This document shows positions 35,096 to 43,594 of a stretch of 64,000 bases of DNA, piece by piece. Where the stretch lies: the NCBI GenBank assembly GCA_036276115.1, contig DATBEM010000037.1, forward strand, positions 1-64,000, given 5' to 3'. This DNA comes from Trebonia sp036276115 (lineage in GTDB: Bacteria > Actinomycetota > Actinomycetes > Streptosporangiales > Streptosporangiaceae). The notes under the pieces were generated by a model that saw nothing but the letters and a program-made list of their open reading frames with translations, was not told the origin of the DNA and made no database searches. Within the stretch, counting starts at the first letter, position 1. Each line of letters opens with the position of its first letter. The position numbers and the translations under genes are program-made.

Positions 35096-35809
35096 TTATC
35101 CGCCAGCCCACTCCTGGCCACCGCCTTGAACAGCGCCGCCCTGGATAGCGCCGCCGTGGATGCTGTTGCCGAGGACGCGCCGAACGATGCCCGCGGTGGC
35201 GATGATCGTCGCCCCGAGGGCGACGATCATCGCCCCGAGCGCCGTTATCGGCGCGGGGAGGAACAAGGTCCCCAGGGCGCTCAGCGCCATCCCGAACGCG
35301 GTGAATGCCAGCCCGATGGCGATGACGACTGCCCCGGCCACCAGGGCCCGGCGGGAGGGAGACGCCGCCGCGATCGCGATGGCCGCCGCGCCGATCGCGA
35401 TGATCGCCGCGCCGTCCGCCCGGCTGTAACCGGCGGCGAGCGCCACCCCGAGGGCGACGATCACCGCCCCGCTGGCCACGCCCGCGCCCCGGGCCAGCCG
35501 GGCGCGGCCGGTGATGAGCGCCACCCCGAACGTGACCGGCGACAGCCCGATCAGGAGGGGCGAGAGGCCGATTGCGGTGTCCCCCGCCCCGGGCAGCACG
35601 TTGTGGCTGGTAATGAGCGCGACCCCGTACACGAGGATGGGCGCCCCGACGGCGATGGCCACCGCCCCGAACGCCAGTCGGCCGGTGGATTGCAGTTCCC
35701 GCGTTATCCCGGCCGCGCCCACCACGAGTACCGCGGCCGCCGCCGCGAGGATGCTGACCGAAGCTCCCGAGCTGAACGCCGCGACAGCGCCCAGCCACCG
35801 CGCCAACAA
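35096..35809 (-). CDS. Multi-pass membrane protein of unknown function
   Basis: No ATG or GTG gives a convincing start; TTG 35809 (LLARWLGAV) is proposed as the first start before the first membrane helix. The protein is about 237 residues and almost wholly hydrophobic, with eight or so helices. It shows internal repeats of the type GAVIVALGVALAAGY / AAIIAIGAAAIAIAAAS / AVVIAIGLAFTAFGMAL. It ends in a Gly/Gln-rich tail. No family is recognised. The open frame continues upstream through three DNA repeats and antisense over tRNA-Ser, which cannot be coding. The first 30 bases of the gene are themselves part of the repeat. Confidence 0.5.
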   Translation of the reverse strand: MLARWLGAVAAFSSGASVSILAAAAAVLVVGAAGITRELQSTGRLAFGAVAIAVGAPILVYGVALITSHNVLPGAGDTAIGLSPLLIGLSPVTFGVALITGRARLARGAGVASGAVIVALGVALAAGYSRADGAAIIAIGAAAIAIAAASPSRRALVAGAVVIAIGLAFTAFGMALSALGTLFLPAPITALGAMIVALGATIIATAGIVRRVLGNSIHGGAIQGGAVQGGGQEWAGG

Positions 35810-35976
35810 CCGCAGCCAGCCGACAATAAGGGAGTGCCCCGGGGTGGAAACGAGGGAGAGTCCGGGGTGGCGGTGCGTGCTCCAGCCACCGCGCCAACAA
35901 CCGCAGCCAAGCCGACGGCGAGGGTGTGCCCGGATCGGTGGTGCGTGCTCCAGCCACCGCGCCAACAACCGCAACC
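35791..35976. repeat. Three direct repeats of a 27-base unit at the 5' end of the membrane-protein gene
   Basis: CCAGCCACCGCGCCAACAAC followed by CGCAGCCA (or CGCAACCA) occurs at about 35791-35817, 35882-35908 and 35950-35976. Copies 2 and 3 also share GTGCGTGCT before the unit. On the minus strand the last copy forms the start of the membrane-protein gene; the others look like duplicated 5' ends. Confidence 0.8.
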
Positions 35977-36024
35977 AAGCGCAAAACAAAGGCGCACCGG
36001 GGGTTCCAGGGGGTCGCCCCCTGG
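35971..36024. repeat. Dispersed hairpin element, copy 1 (downstream of tRNA-Ser)
   Basis: It begins GCAACCA, has AGGCGCACCGGGGGTTCC and ends in the perfect hairpin CCAGGGGG-TCG-CCCCCTGG (36006-36024). A related copy lies at 58295-58350. Both are 3' of a minus-strand tRNA gene. Confidence 0.6.
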
Positions 36025-36082
36025 GGTGCATGGCGAAGGCGCCCGTGGCCCTCAATCGAGGGCACAAGGCACCCAAGGCGAG

Positions 36083-36167
36083 CGGAGGATGAGGGATTTG
36101 AACCCTCGAAGAGTTTCCCCTTACACGACTTCCAATCGTGCGCCCTCGGCCACTAGGCGAATCCTCC
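36083..36167 (-). tRNA. tRNA-Ser (anticodon GGA)
   Basis: The 85-base cloverleaf has acceptor GGAGGAT/ATCCTCC, anticodon stem ACGATT-GGA-AGTCGT region with loop TTGGAAG, a long variable arm as expected for serine, and T arm GAGGG-TTCAAAT-CCCTC. Discriminator G; CCA is not encoded. Confidence 0.95.
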
Positions 36168-36244
36168 GCTGGGAAGCTTACCGGAGATCGGAGTCGGTTG
36201 CTACGTGGCACGAGCGGTGCTGGAGGTGGCTAGACTAGGCGCAG

Positions 36245-36328
36245 CCCCTCGCGCGGCGCTTATCTTGCCAACCCCCCCAGGGCCGGAAGGCAGCAAGGGT
36301 ACGCGAGCTCTGGCGGGTGCGCGGGGGG
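36245..36328 (+). ncRNA. ffs: Signal recognition particle RNA (small, 4.5S type)
   Basis: The conserved core GGGCCGGAAGGCAGCAAGGG (GGAA tetraloop and the symmetrical internal loop that binds Ffh) lies at about 36291-36309. Outer strands CCCCTCGCGC (36245-36254) and GCGCGGGGGG region close the hairpin. The place between tRNA-Ser and dnaX is usual in actinobacteria. Ends are approximate. Confidence 0.9.
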
Positions 36329-36380
36329 TCCTTTCTCGTTCTGGGGGAGAGCAGCGGACTGAGCCGGCGAGGATGGGTTC

Positions 36381-38996
36381 ATGGCTGACGCAACGGGACA
36401 AGGTACTTCTCAGGCGGGGCTTGCCCTCTACCGCAAGTACCGGCCTGCCACCTTCGCCGAGGTTCGCGGCCAGGAGCATGTCACTGCCCCCTTGCGGCAG
36501 GCGCTCAAGAGCGGCCGGATCAACCACGCTTACCTGTTCAGCGGCCCGCGCGGCTGCGGCAAGACTTCCAGTGCCCGGATCCTGGCGCGCTCGCTGAACT
36601 GCGTTAACGGCCCCACCCCGGACCCGTGCGGGGTCTGCGACTCGTGTGAGGCGCTCGCGCCGTCCGGGCCGGGCTCGATCGACGTGATCGAGATCGACGC
36701 GGCCTCCCACGGTGGCGTGGACGATGCCCGCGACCTGCGCGAGCGGGCCTTCTACGCGCCGGTGTCGGGCCGCTTCAAGATCTACATCATCGACGAGGCC
36801 CACATGGTGACCTCGCAGGGCTTCAACGCCCTGCTCAAGCTGGTCGAGGAGCCGCCGTCGCACCTGAAGTTCATCTTCGCGACGACTGAGCCGGAGAAGG
36901 TCATCCCGACGATCCGGTCGCGGACGCACCATTACCCGTTCCGGCTAATGCCGCCATCGGTGATGCGGGAGCTGGCCGAGGAGATCCTCCGGTCGGAGAA
37001 CGTCGGCTTCGACCCGGCAGTGCTCCCGCTGGTCGTCCGGGCGGGCGGCGGCTCGGCCCGGGACACGCTGTCCATCCTGGACCAGCTCCTAGCGGGCTCG
37101 GACGAGGGCGGCATCCAGTACGAGCGGGCGGTCGCCCTGCTCGGCTACACCGATGCCGCCCTGATCGATGAGATCGTGACCGCGTTCGCCACGGCCGACG
37201 GGGCAGCGGTCTTCCGCGCGGTGAACAAGGTCATCGAGGGCGGGCACGAGCCGCGCCGGTTCGCCAGCGACCTGCTCGACCGGTTCCGGGACCTGATCGT
37301 GATCGCCTCCGTGCCCGACGCGATGCGCAGCGGGCTGATCGAGGTGCCGCCGGACCGGGTGGAGGCCATGACGAACCAGGCCAGCCTCGGCCTGGCCCAG
37401 CTCACCCGGGCGGCGGAGATCGTCAACGCCGGCCTTGACCAGATGCGGGGCGCGACGTCACCCCGGCTGCTGCTGGAGCTGATGTGCGCCCAGGTGCTGC
37501 TGCCGGGGGCGGCCTCCGACGAGCGCTCGGTGCTCGCGCGGCTCGATCGCCTGGAGTCCGGCCCGGCCCGCGGGCCGTCCGGCGCGCAGCCCGCCATGGC
37601 CCCGGGCCCCCGGGTCCCGTCCCCGCCGGCCGCCCCGGACCAGGCGCCCGCCCGGCCCTCGCGCGGCCCGCAGCCGGACCCGGCGCCGCCCCAGAGCACA
37701 GCGCCGCCCCAGAACGCGATGCAGCCCCAGAACGCGATGCAGCCCCAGAACACGGCGCGGCCTCACGACACAGCGCCACCGCACAACACAGCGCCGCCCC
37801 AGAACGCGATGCAGCCTCAGAACACGGCGCGGCCTCACGACACAGCGCCGCCCCAGAACGCGATGCAGCCCCGCGGCACAGGGCAGCCCCAGGATCAGGA
37901 CGCGGTTGCGTTCCCGCCTGCCCCGCAGGCTTCGCCAGGCGGCTACGCGGCTGGCTCCGCGCCCGGTGGCAGCCAGTACGACCAGGGCCCGTCCGGTTCG
38001 GGCGGGTCGTCGTACTCCGCTGGTCCGTCCAGCCACGCCGTGCCCGCGGGCGCGGCCGGGCCACGGGGCGGCGCGGCATACCCCGGTGCCCCTGGCAGCG
38101 CTTACGAGACAGCTGGGGCGCCTGCGGGCGGCCCGGCGGCCCCTGGCGGCCGGGTGACCACGCAAGTCCTCCAGCAGGGCTGGGACGGCGTCTTGCAGGC
38201 GCTGGCGGGGCGGCGGCGGGTCGCCTGGATGGTGGTGCGGACTGCCGCCGTCGTGTCGCTGGACGAGGCGGTGCTGACGCTGCGCTTCCCCCGGGCGGGG
38301 GAGGCGAAGGGGTTCAGCAGCAGCGGGTACGAGGCGCTGCTCAAGGAGGTCATCCACGAGCGCTTCGCCATCAACGTCGTGATCCGGACCGTGACCGGCG
38401 GTGACGCCGCCCCCGGAGAGGGGCGGCGCGGGAGCCCGGGGCCGGGCGGGCCGCCCGCCTCGCCGGCGGGACCAGGCTCCTCGGGGGGATACCAGGGCCA
38501 GTCCGCCGCCGTGCAGCCGACGGCCGCCCCGTCCGGGGAACTGCCGCCGGGGGCCGGACAAGCCGGAGCGACGCCGCCCAGGGCGTTGCCCTCCGGAACG
38601 GTCCAGTCCAGCGCCGTGCCCGGCCCGGCCGGCGCCGCCCAGTCCGGTGGTCTAGCCGGGCCCGGACAGGCCGGGGCCGCCGCTGGCGCCATGGGGCAGT
38701 ACCCGGCCGGGGCGCGGCCGGGCCCGGGACAGCCCGGCGGGCACGACCCGGCCCGGGCGACACCGGCCGCCGCGCCGTCACCGGGTTCCGGAGCATCGGC
38801 GGCGATGCCACACAATGGGATCGGCAAGACGAGTAACCACGTTTCGTTCGAGGATGATGTTCCCTTCCCCCCCGACGACCCATACGGGGACGAGCTAGCC
38901 GGATCGGTGGACGTGGACGCCGCTAGCCAGCTCACCGGGATCAGCCTCATCCAGCGGGACCTAGGCGCCCAGATCATCGCCGAATACGAGGAATGA
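36381..38996 (+). CDS. dnaX: DNA polymerase III subunit gamma/tau
   Basis: The protein has 871 residues from ATG 36381. It is the clamp-loader ATPase: Walker A GPRGCGKTSS (Lys61), zinc site Cys74/83/86/89, IIDEAHM, TTEPEKV and sensor region RDTLSILDQLL. Domain III ends near residue 375. A Pro/Gln-rich linker of about 230 residues, coded by short DNA repeats, leads to a tau-type domain (about 585-680, WDGVLQALAGRRRVAWMVVRTA). A second long Pro/Gly/Ala linker and a C-terminal segment (about 830-871) complete the protein. No obvious frameshift signal for a gamma form was noticed. The gene is followed by ybaB and recR. Confidence 0.93.
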   Translation: MADATGQGTSQAGLALYRKYRPATFAEVRGQEHVTAPLRQALKSGRINHAYLFSGPRGCGKTSSARILARSLNCVNGPTPDPCGVCDSCEALAPSGPGSIDVIEIDAASHGGVDDARDLRERAFYAPVSGRFKIYIIDEAHMVTSQGFNALLKLVEEPPSHLKFIFATTEPEKVIPTIRSRTHHYPFRLMPPSVMRELAEEILRSENVGFDPAVLPLVVRAGGGSARDTLSILDQLLAGSDEGGIQYERAVALLGYTDAALIDEIVTAFATADGAAVFRAVNKVIEGGHEPRRFASDLLDRFRDLIVIASVPDAMRSGLIEVPPDRVEAMTNQASLGLAQLTRAAEIVNAGLDQMRGATSPRLLLELMCAQVLLPGAASDERSVLARLDRLESGPARGPSGAQPAMAPGPRVPSPPAAPDQAPARPSRGPQPDPAPPQSTAPPQNAMQPQNAMQPQNTARPHDTAPPHNTAPPQNAMQPQNTARPHDTAPPQNAMQPRGTGQPQDQDAVAFPPAPQASPGGYAAGSAPGGSQYDQGPSGSGGSSYSAGPSSHAVPAGAAGPRGGAAYPGAPGSAYETAGAPAGGPAAPGGRVTTQVLQQGWDGVLQALAGRRRVAWMVVRTAAVVSLDEAVLTLRFPRAGEAKGFSSSGYEALLKEVIHERFAINVVIRTVTGGDAAPGEGRRGSPGPGGPPASPAGPGSSGGYQGQSAAVQPTAAPSGELPPGAGQAGATPPRALPSGTVQSSAVPGPAGAAQSGGLAGPGQAGAAAGAMGQYPAGARPGPGQPGGHDPARATPAAAPSPGSGASAAMPHNGIGKTSNHVSFEDDVPFPPDDPYGDELAGSVDVDAASQLTGISLIQRDLGAQIIAEYEE
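37683..37880. repeat. Short tandem repeats inside dnaX linker
   Basis: Units such as GCCCCAGAACGCGATGCA and GCGGCCTCACGACACAGC recur in mixed order, coding for PPQNAMQPQN and ARPHDTAP type peptides. All units keep the reading frame. Copy number is likely to vary. Confidence 0.75.
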
Positions 38997-39006
38997 GAGA
39001 CCAGAC

Positions 39007-39531
39007 GTGGAACCCGGCTTCGACATGAACCAGATCCTCCAGGCCGCGCAGCAGATGCAGGCGCAGCTGGAGAGCGCTCAGCAGAACCTCGCGCACGCCG
39101 AGGTCACCGGCTCAGCCGGCGGCGGCCTCGTGGTGGCCAAGGTCAGCGGCCAGGGTGAGCTGCTCGACCTGACCATTGACCCGAAGGTCATCGACGCCTC
39201 AGACCCGGCCGAGACCGCGGAGACCATCGCCGACATGGTGCTGGCGGCAGTCCGTGACGCCACCAGCTCAGTCATGGCCCTCCAGCAGCAGCAGCTCGGC
39301 TTCGCGGACGCCCTCGGCAACCTCGACCTGTCCGGCCTCGGCCTTCCGGGCGGCCTCCCTGGCGGGCTGCCGGGTGGCGGCATCCCCGGCATGCCTGGCA
39401 TCCCGGGCATGCCCGGGTTCGGCGCGCCCGCGGCCGCCGCCCACGGGCAAGCCGACGATGACGAAGACGACGATGAGGACTACGAGGACGAGGAAGACGG
39501 CGAGGACGCCGAAGACGAGCACAAGAAATAG
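39007..39531 (+). CDS. ybaB: YbaB/EbfC nucleoid-associated protein
   Basis: The protein has 174 residues from GTG 39007 (GAGA six bases upstream); ATG 39025 is an alternative. The YbaB core (about 8-105) has QAAQQMQAQLESAQQNLAHAEV, GLVVAKVSGQGELLDLTIDP and a C-terminal helix. It binds DNA as a dimer. Unusually it continues with a Gly/Pro/Leu repeat (LPGGLPGG, IPGMPG) and an extreme acidic tail of Asp/Glu ending in HKK (about 148-174). That tail may be self-inhibitory or protein-binding. Fixed position between dnaX and recR as in most bacteria. Confidence 0.9.
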   Translation: MEPGFDMNQILQAAQQMQAQLESAQQNLAHAEVTGSAGGGLVVAKVSGQGELLDLTIDPKVIDASDPAETAETIADMVLAAVRDATSSVMALQQQQLGFADALGNLDLSGLGLPGGLPGGLPGGGIPGMPGIPGMPGFGAPAAAAHGQADDDEDDDEDYEDEEDGEDAEDEHKK

Positions 39532-39537
39532 GGCGCG

Positions 39538-40137
39538 ATGTACGAGGGCGTTGTCCAGAACCTGATCGACGAGCTCGGCCGACTGCCAGGGGTGGGGCCG
39601 AAGGGCGCCCAGCGCATCGCGTTCCACCTGCTGTCGGCCGACCCGGTGGACGTCCGGCGGCTGGCCAACGCCCTGGTCGAGGTGACCGAGCGGGTTCGCT
39701 TCTGCGCGACGTGCGGGAACGTGGCCGAGGCGGAGCAGTGCCGGATCTGCCTCGACCCGCGGCGCGACCCCACGGTGATCTGCGTGGTGGAAGAGCCCAA
39801 GGACGTGGCCGTGGTGGAGAAGATCCGTGAGTTCCGCGGCCGGTACCACGTCCTCGGCGGCGCGATCAGCCCCATCGACGGCATCGGCCCCGAGGACCTG
39901 CGCGTCCGCGAGCTGATGGCCCGGCTAGGCGATGGCGCCGTCACCGAGCTGATCCTGGCCACCGACCCGAACCTGGAGGGCGAGGCCACCGCCACCTACC
40001 TTGCCCGGCTGGTGCGGCCCCTCGGCATCAAGGTGACCCGCCCGGCCAGCGGCCTGCCGGTCGGCGGCGACCTGGAGTACGCCGACGAGGTCACCCTCGG
40101 CCGGGCCTTCGCCGGCCGCCACGTCATGGACGGCTAG
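39538..40137 (+). CDS. recR: Recombination mediator RecR
   Basis: The protein has 199 residues from ATG 39538, seven bases after the ybaB stop. Helix-hairpin-helix LGRLPGVGPKGAQRIAFHL, a four-Cys zinc finger (Cys56, 59, 68, 71), a Toprim domain (VIVVEEPKD-like VICVVEEPKDV, ELILATDPNLEGEATA) and C-terminal GGDLEYADEVTLGRAF. It loads RecA at gaps together with RecO/RecF. Confidence 0.95.
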   Translation: MYEGVVQNLIDELGRLPGVGPKGAQRIAFHLLSADPVDVRRLANALVEVTERVRFCATCGNVAEAEQCRICLDPRRDPTVICVVEEPKDVAVVEKIREFRGRYHVLGGAISPIDGIGPEDLRVRELMARLGDGAVTELILATDPNLEGEATATYLARLVRPLGIKVTRPASGLPVGGDLEYADEVTLGRAFAGRHVMDG

Positions 40138-40141
40138 CGGC

Positions 40142-40166
40142 GGCTAGCGGCTGAGCGCCGCTAGCC
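40142..40166. terminator. Hairpin between recR and zwf
   Basis: GGCTAGCGGC-TGAGC-GCCGCTAGCC: a perfect 10-bp stem between two convergent genes; GGCTAGCGGC-like sequence also precedes it directly as a partial duplication. Confidence 0.65.
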
Positions 40167-40192
40167 ACCGGTACTGCCCGGTCCGGGCCTGG

Positions 40193-41575
40193 TCAGGCCC
40201 GCGGGTCGTACCAGGACTCGCCCGGCGGCAGCAGGGCCGAGGAACCGGGTCCCCAGGACCCGCGCTCGTAGCGGACGACCGGGATCGCGCCCGCGCCGAG
40301 CACCGGGTCCACCACCCGCCAGGCCGCCTCGACCGCGTCCTGCTGCGCGAACAGCCAGCGCTCGCCGTTCAGGGCGGCGCCGATGAGCCGGTCGTACGGG
40401 CGCATGTCGGCCCCCGGGTGCTGGATGAAGGTCAGGTCCTGCACCTCCGGCTCCCAGCCGGCCCCGGGCCGCTTGCCGACGAGGGTCAAGACCGCCTGCG
40501 CCTCCGGGTAGATGCGGAACCGGAGGCCGTTGGCGGCCGCCCCCGAGCCGAGCCCGAACGCGTCGTGCGGCGGGCGGCGGAACTTGACTGACACCTCGGT
40601 CGCGGTGACCGGCAGGGCCTTGCCGACCCGGATCAAGATCGGCACCCCGTCCCACCGCCAGCTGTCGGCCTGCAGCCGGATCGCCGCGTAGGTCTCGGTC
40701 TTCGACCCGGGCGCGACCCCGGCCACGTCCAGGTAGCCCGAGTACTGCCCCTTCACCACGTCGGACGGGCCGAGCGGGCGCAGCGCCGAGATCACCGAGG
40801 CCTTGGAGGAGATCCACGAGTCGAGGCCCGCGCCGTCCGGCGGGTCAGCCAGGACCGTCGCCAGCACCTGCAGCATGTGGTTCTGGATGACGTCCTTGAT
40901 CGCGCCGGTCCTGTCGTAGAACGCCCCCCGGTCGGCGACGTCGAACGCCTCCGCCATCGTGATCTGGATCGACTCCACGTACGTCCGGTTCAGCAGCGGC
41001 TCGATGATCGAGTTCGCGAACCGGGCGAACATCAGCGACTCGACCGGGTCGAGCCCGAGCCAGTGGTCGACCCGGTAGACCGAGTCCTCCGCGAAGTACT
41101 TGTGCATGGTGTCGTTCAGCGCGCGGGCGCTGGCGAAGTCATCGCCGAACGGCTTTTCCACCATCACCCGGTTGCCGGCCGCCCGGTCGACGGCCGAGAT
41201 CCCCTCGGCGATCCGCCCGAACAGGAACGGCGGCACCTCCAGGTAGTACAGCACCCGGGCGCCGGCCGGCCCGATCGCGTCCGACATCGCCTGGTACGTC
41301 CCGTGGTCGGCGAGGTCGCCGTCGACGTACTTGAGCAGGCCGAGCATCTTCTTCGCGGCCGGGGAGCCGGGGTCCATGTCGTTGAGCTTCAGGGACGCGG
41401 TCGCGTAGTCGCGGAACTGCTCCACGCCCCACCCGCCGCTCTTGGCCACGCCGATGACCGGCACGTCGAGCACCCCGCGCTCGACCAGCCCGACCAGCGC
41501 GGGGAACGTCTCCAGCTTCGCCAGGTCCCCGGTTGCCCCGAAGATCACCAGCGCGTCAACCTGGCTGCCACTCAT
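40193..41575 (-). CDS. Glucose-6-phosphate dehydrogenase-like protein, divergent
   Basis: The protein has 460 residues from ATG 41575 (AGGATGGG upstream); ATG 41584 is also possible. The NADP site is GATGDLA (13-19); MVEKPFG (Lys141) and IQNHMLQVLA are as in the family. The substrate signature RIDHYLGK reads RVDHWLGL here (168-175): Asp170 and His171 remain, but the Lys that contacts the sugar phosphate is Leu. The dinucleotide motif also has LAKLE for LAKRK. It may be a paralogue with altered substrate or low activity. No other pentose-phosphate gene is adjacent; GH15 is divergent. Confidence 0.8.
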   Translation of the reverse strand: MSGSQVDALVIFGATGDLAKLETFPALVGLVERGVLDVPVIGVAKSGGWGVEQFRDYATASLKLNDMDPGSPAAKKMLGLLKYVDGDLADHGTYQAMSDAIGPAGARVLYYLEVPPFLFGRIAEGISAVDRAAGNRVMVEKPFGDDFASARALNDTMHKYFAEDSVYRVDHWLGLDPVESLMFARFANSIIEPLLNRTYVESIQITMAEAFDVADRGAFYDRTGAIKDVIQNHMLQVLATVLADPPDGAGLDSWISSKASVISALRPLGPSDVVKGQYSGYLDVAGVAPGSKTETYAAIRLQADSWRWDGVPILIRVGKALPVTATEVSVKFRRPPHDAFGLGSGAAANGLRFRIYPEAQAVLTLVGKRPGAGWEPEVQDLTFIQHPGADMRPYDRLIGAALNGERWLFAQQDAVEAAWRVVDPVLGAGAIPVVRYERGSWGPGSSALLPPGESWYDPRA

Positions 41576-41716
41576 GGCGCCCATCCTGCCAGGCAACCAT
41601 GGACGGCGCCTGAACCTGGGCCAATCGGGGACTTACGGCTTTGCCCAGAACCTCATGCGGTCGCGATCCATCCGCTTATCCGCCTCCGGGGGCCGCCCCG
41701 GTGCGATGATCATCAC

Positions 41717-43576
41717 ATGGAGCGGTACCCCAATATTAGTGACCATGGCCTGATCGGCGACCTGCAGACGGCCGCGCTGGTGTCGACTGACGGCACCATC
41801 GACTGGTTCTGCTGCCCGCGGTTCGACTCGCCGAGCGTGTTCGCGTCCCTGCTCGACGCGGACAAGGGCGGGTACTTCCGCCTCTCTCCCGACCGTCAGT
41901 GCGTGAGCCGCCAGCTCTACCTGCCGGACACGGCCGTGCTGATCACCCGGTTCATGACCCCCGATGGCGTCGGCGAGGTCTATGACTTCATGCCGATCGC
42001 GGGCAAGCGGGCCACTGACCGGCACCGGCTCGTCCGCCAGGCCCGCGTCGTCAAGGGCACGATGCGCTTCAACCTCGAGCTCCAGCCCGCCTTCAACTAC
42101 GGGCGGGCCCCGCACCACGTGCTGGTGAACGAAGACGGTGCGAGCTTCCGCTGCGACGGGCACGTGGGCGTCACCATGCACCTGGCGACCTCCGACCACG
42201 GGCACCCGGTCGAGCTGAAGCAAGAGGGTGACGGGATCACCGCCTCCCGGGTGCTGACGGCCGGCCAGACCTGGGGCGTGGTGCTGGAGTCGGGAACCGA
42301 CCGCGGGGCCATGCAGCCCCGCCGCCACCACAACGACGACATCCACCGGCTGCTGAACGAGACGGTCGCGTTCTGGCGGGGATGGCTCCACAAGTCCACC
42401 TACCGGGGCCGCTGGCGGGAGATGGTCAGCCGGTCGGCCATGACGCTGAAGCTCATGCAGTACGCCCCGAGCGGGGGCCTGGTCGCGGCCCCGACGGCCG
42501 GGCTGCCCGAGCAGGTCGGCGGCGAGCGGAACTGGGACTACCGCTACACGTGGATCCGCGACGGCTCGTTCTCGATCTACGCCCTGCTCGGCCTCGGGTT
42601 CACCGAGGAGGCCGAGAGCTTCGTGTCCTGGCTGCGGGCGCGGGCCAGCGAGCAGGCCGGGTCCGGCTCGGGCCCGCTGAAGATCATGTACCGGGTGGAC
42701 GGGTCGAGCGACCTTGATGAGTTCACCCTGGACCACTTCGAGGGCTACCGCGGCTCCAGGCCGGTGCGCATCGGCAACGGCGCGGCCGACCAGCTCCAGC
42801 TGGACATCTACGGCGAGGCACTGGACGCGCTGTACCTCGCCCAGCGGCGCGGCGTGCAGGTCACTCACCAGAACTGGCTGGAGATCGCGCAGCTCATCGA
42901 CTGGCTGTGCGAGCACTGGGACCAGCCCGACGAGGGGATCTGGGAGACGCGCGGCGGGCGCAAGGACTTCCTGTACGGGCGGGTCCAGAGCTGGATCGCA
43001 TTCGACCGGGCGCTGAAGATGGCCAGCCGCAGCGGCCGCCCGGCCAACGTCAGCCGCTGGATGACCGAGCGGGACCAGGTCTACAACCAGGTCTTCCGTA
43101 CTGGCTGGAACCCCAAGCAGCACGCGTTCACCCAGTCCTACGGCAGTAACGTGCTCGACTCGGCCCTGCTGATGATGCCGCTGCAGGGGTTCATCTCGCC
43201 GCGTGACCCGCTCTGGCTGGACACGCTGCGGGCCATCGACAAGACCCTGGTGTCGGACAGCCTCGTGTACCGGTACGACCCGGCCGCGTCGCCCGACGGG
43301 CTGGCGGGCGACGAGGGGACGTTCTCGCTGTGCACGTTCTGGTACGTGGAGGCCCTGGCCCGGGCCGGGCGGCTGGACGAGGCGCGGCTGACCTTCGAGA
43401 AGATGTTCACCTACGCCAACCACCTGGGCTTGTTCTCGGAGGAGATCGGCTCGACGGGGGAGCAGCTCGGCAACTTCCCGCAGGCGTTCTCGCACCTGGC
43501 GCTCATCACGGCCGCGGTCAACCTGGACTACCAGCTCGACCACGGGGCCGGGGTGCTGCCGCACCCCGATCTGTGA
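41717..43576 (+). CDS. Glycoside hydrolase family 15 (trehalase/glucoamylase-like)
   Basis: The protein has 619 residues from ATG 41717. An N-terminal beta domain (ISDHGLIGDLQTAALVSTDG, IDWFCCPRFDSPSVFASLLD) precedes the (alpha/alpha)6 barrel with ERNWDYRYTWIRDGSF. Catalytic acids are likely Glu in PDEGIWE and Glu in LFSEEIG. Bacterial members of this form are intracellular trehalases or maltooligosaccharide glucohydrolases; no signal peptide is seen. GATGAT ends six bases before the ATG. It is divergent from the G6PD-like gene. Confidence 0.9.
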   Translation: MERYPNISDHGLIGDLQTAALVSTDGTIDWFCCPRFDSPSVFASLLDADKGGYFRLSPDRQCVSRQLYLPDTAVLITRFMTPDGVGEVYDFMPIAGKRATDRHRLVRQARVVKGTMRFNLELQPAFNYGRAPHHVLVNEDGASFRCDGHVGVTMHLATSDHGHPVELKQEGDGITASRVLTAGQTWGVVLESGTDRGAMQPRRHHNDDIHRLLNETVAFWRGWLHKSTYRGRWREMVSRSAMTLKLMQYAPSGGLVAAPTAGLPEQVGGERNWDYRYTWIRDGSFSIYALLGLGFTEEAESFVSWLRARASEQAGSGSGPLKIMYRVDGSSDLDEFTLDHFEGYRGSRPVRIGNGAADQLQLDIYGEALDALYLAQRRGVQVTHQNWLEIAQLIDWLCEHWDQPDEGIWETRGGRKDFLYGRVQSWIAFDRALKMASRSGRPANVSRWMTERDQVYNQVFRTGWNPKQHAFTQSYGSNVLDSALLMMPLQGFISPRDPLWLDTLRAIDKTLVSDSLVYRYDPAASPDGLAGDEGTFSLCTFWYVEALARAGRLDEARLTFEKMFTYANHLGLFSEEIGSTGEQLGNFPQAFSHLALITAAVNLDYQLDHGAGVLPHPDL

Positions 43577-43594
43577 GGCTCGCGCCCCGGCCCG

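Noticed and set aside
35791..35976. CRISPR array of 27-base repeats
   Set aside because: Only three copies with unequal intervals (about 91 and 68) and related flanks; no cas genes.
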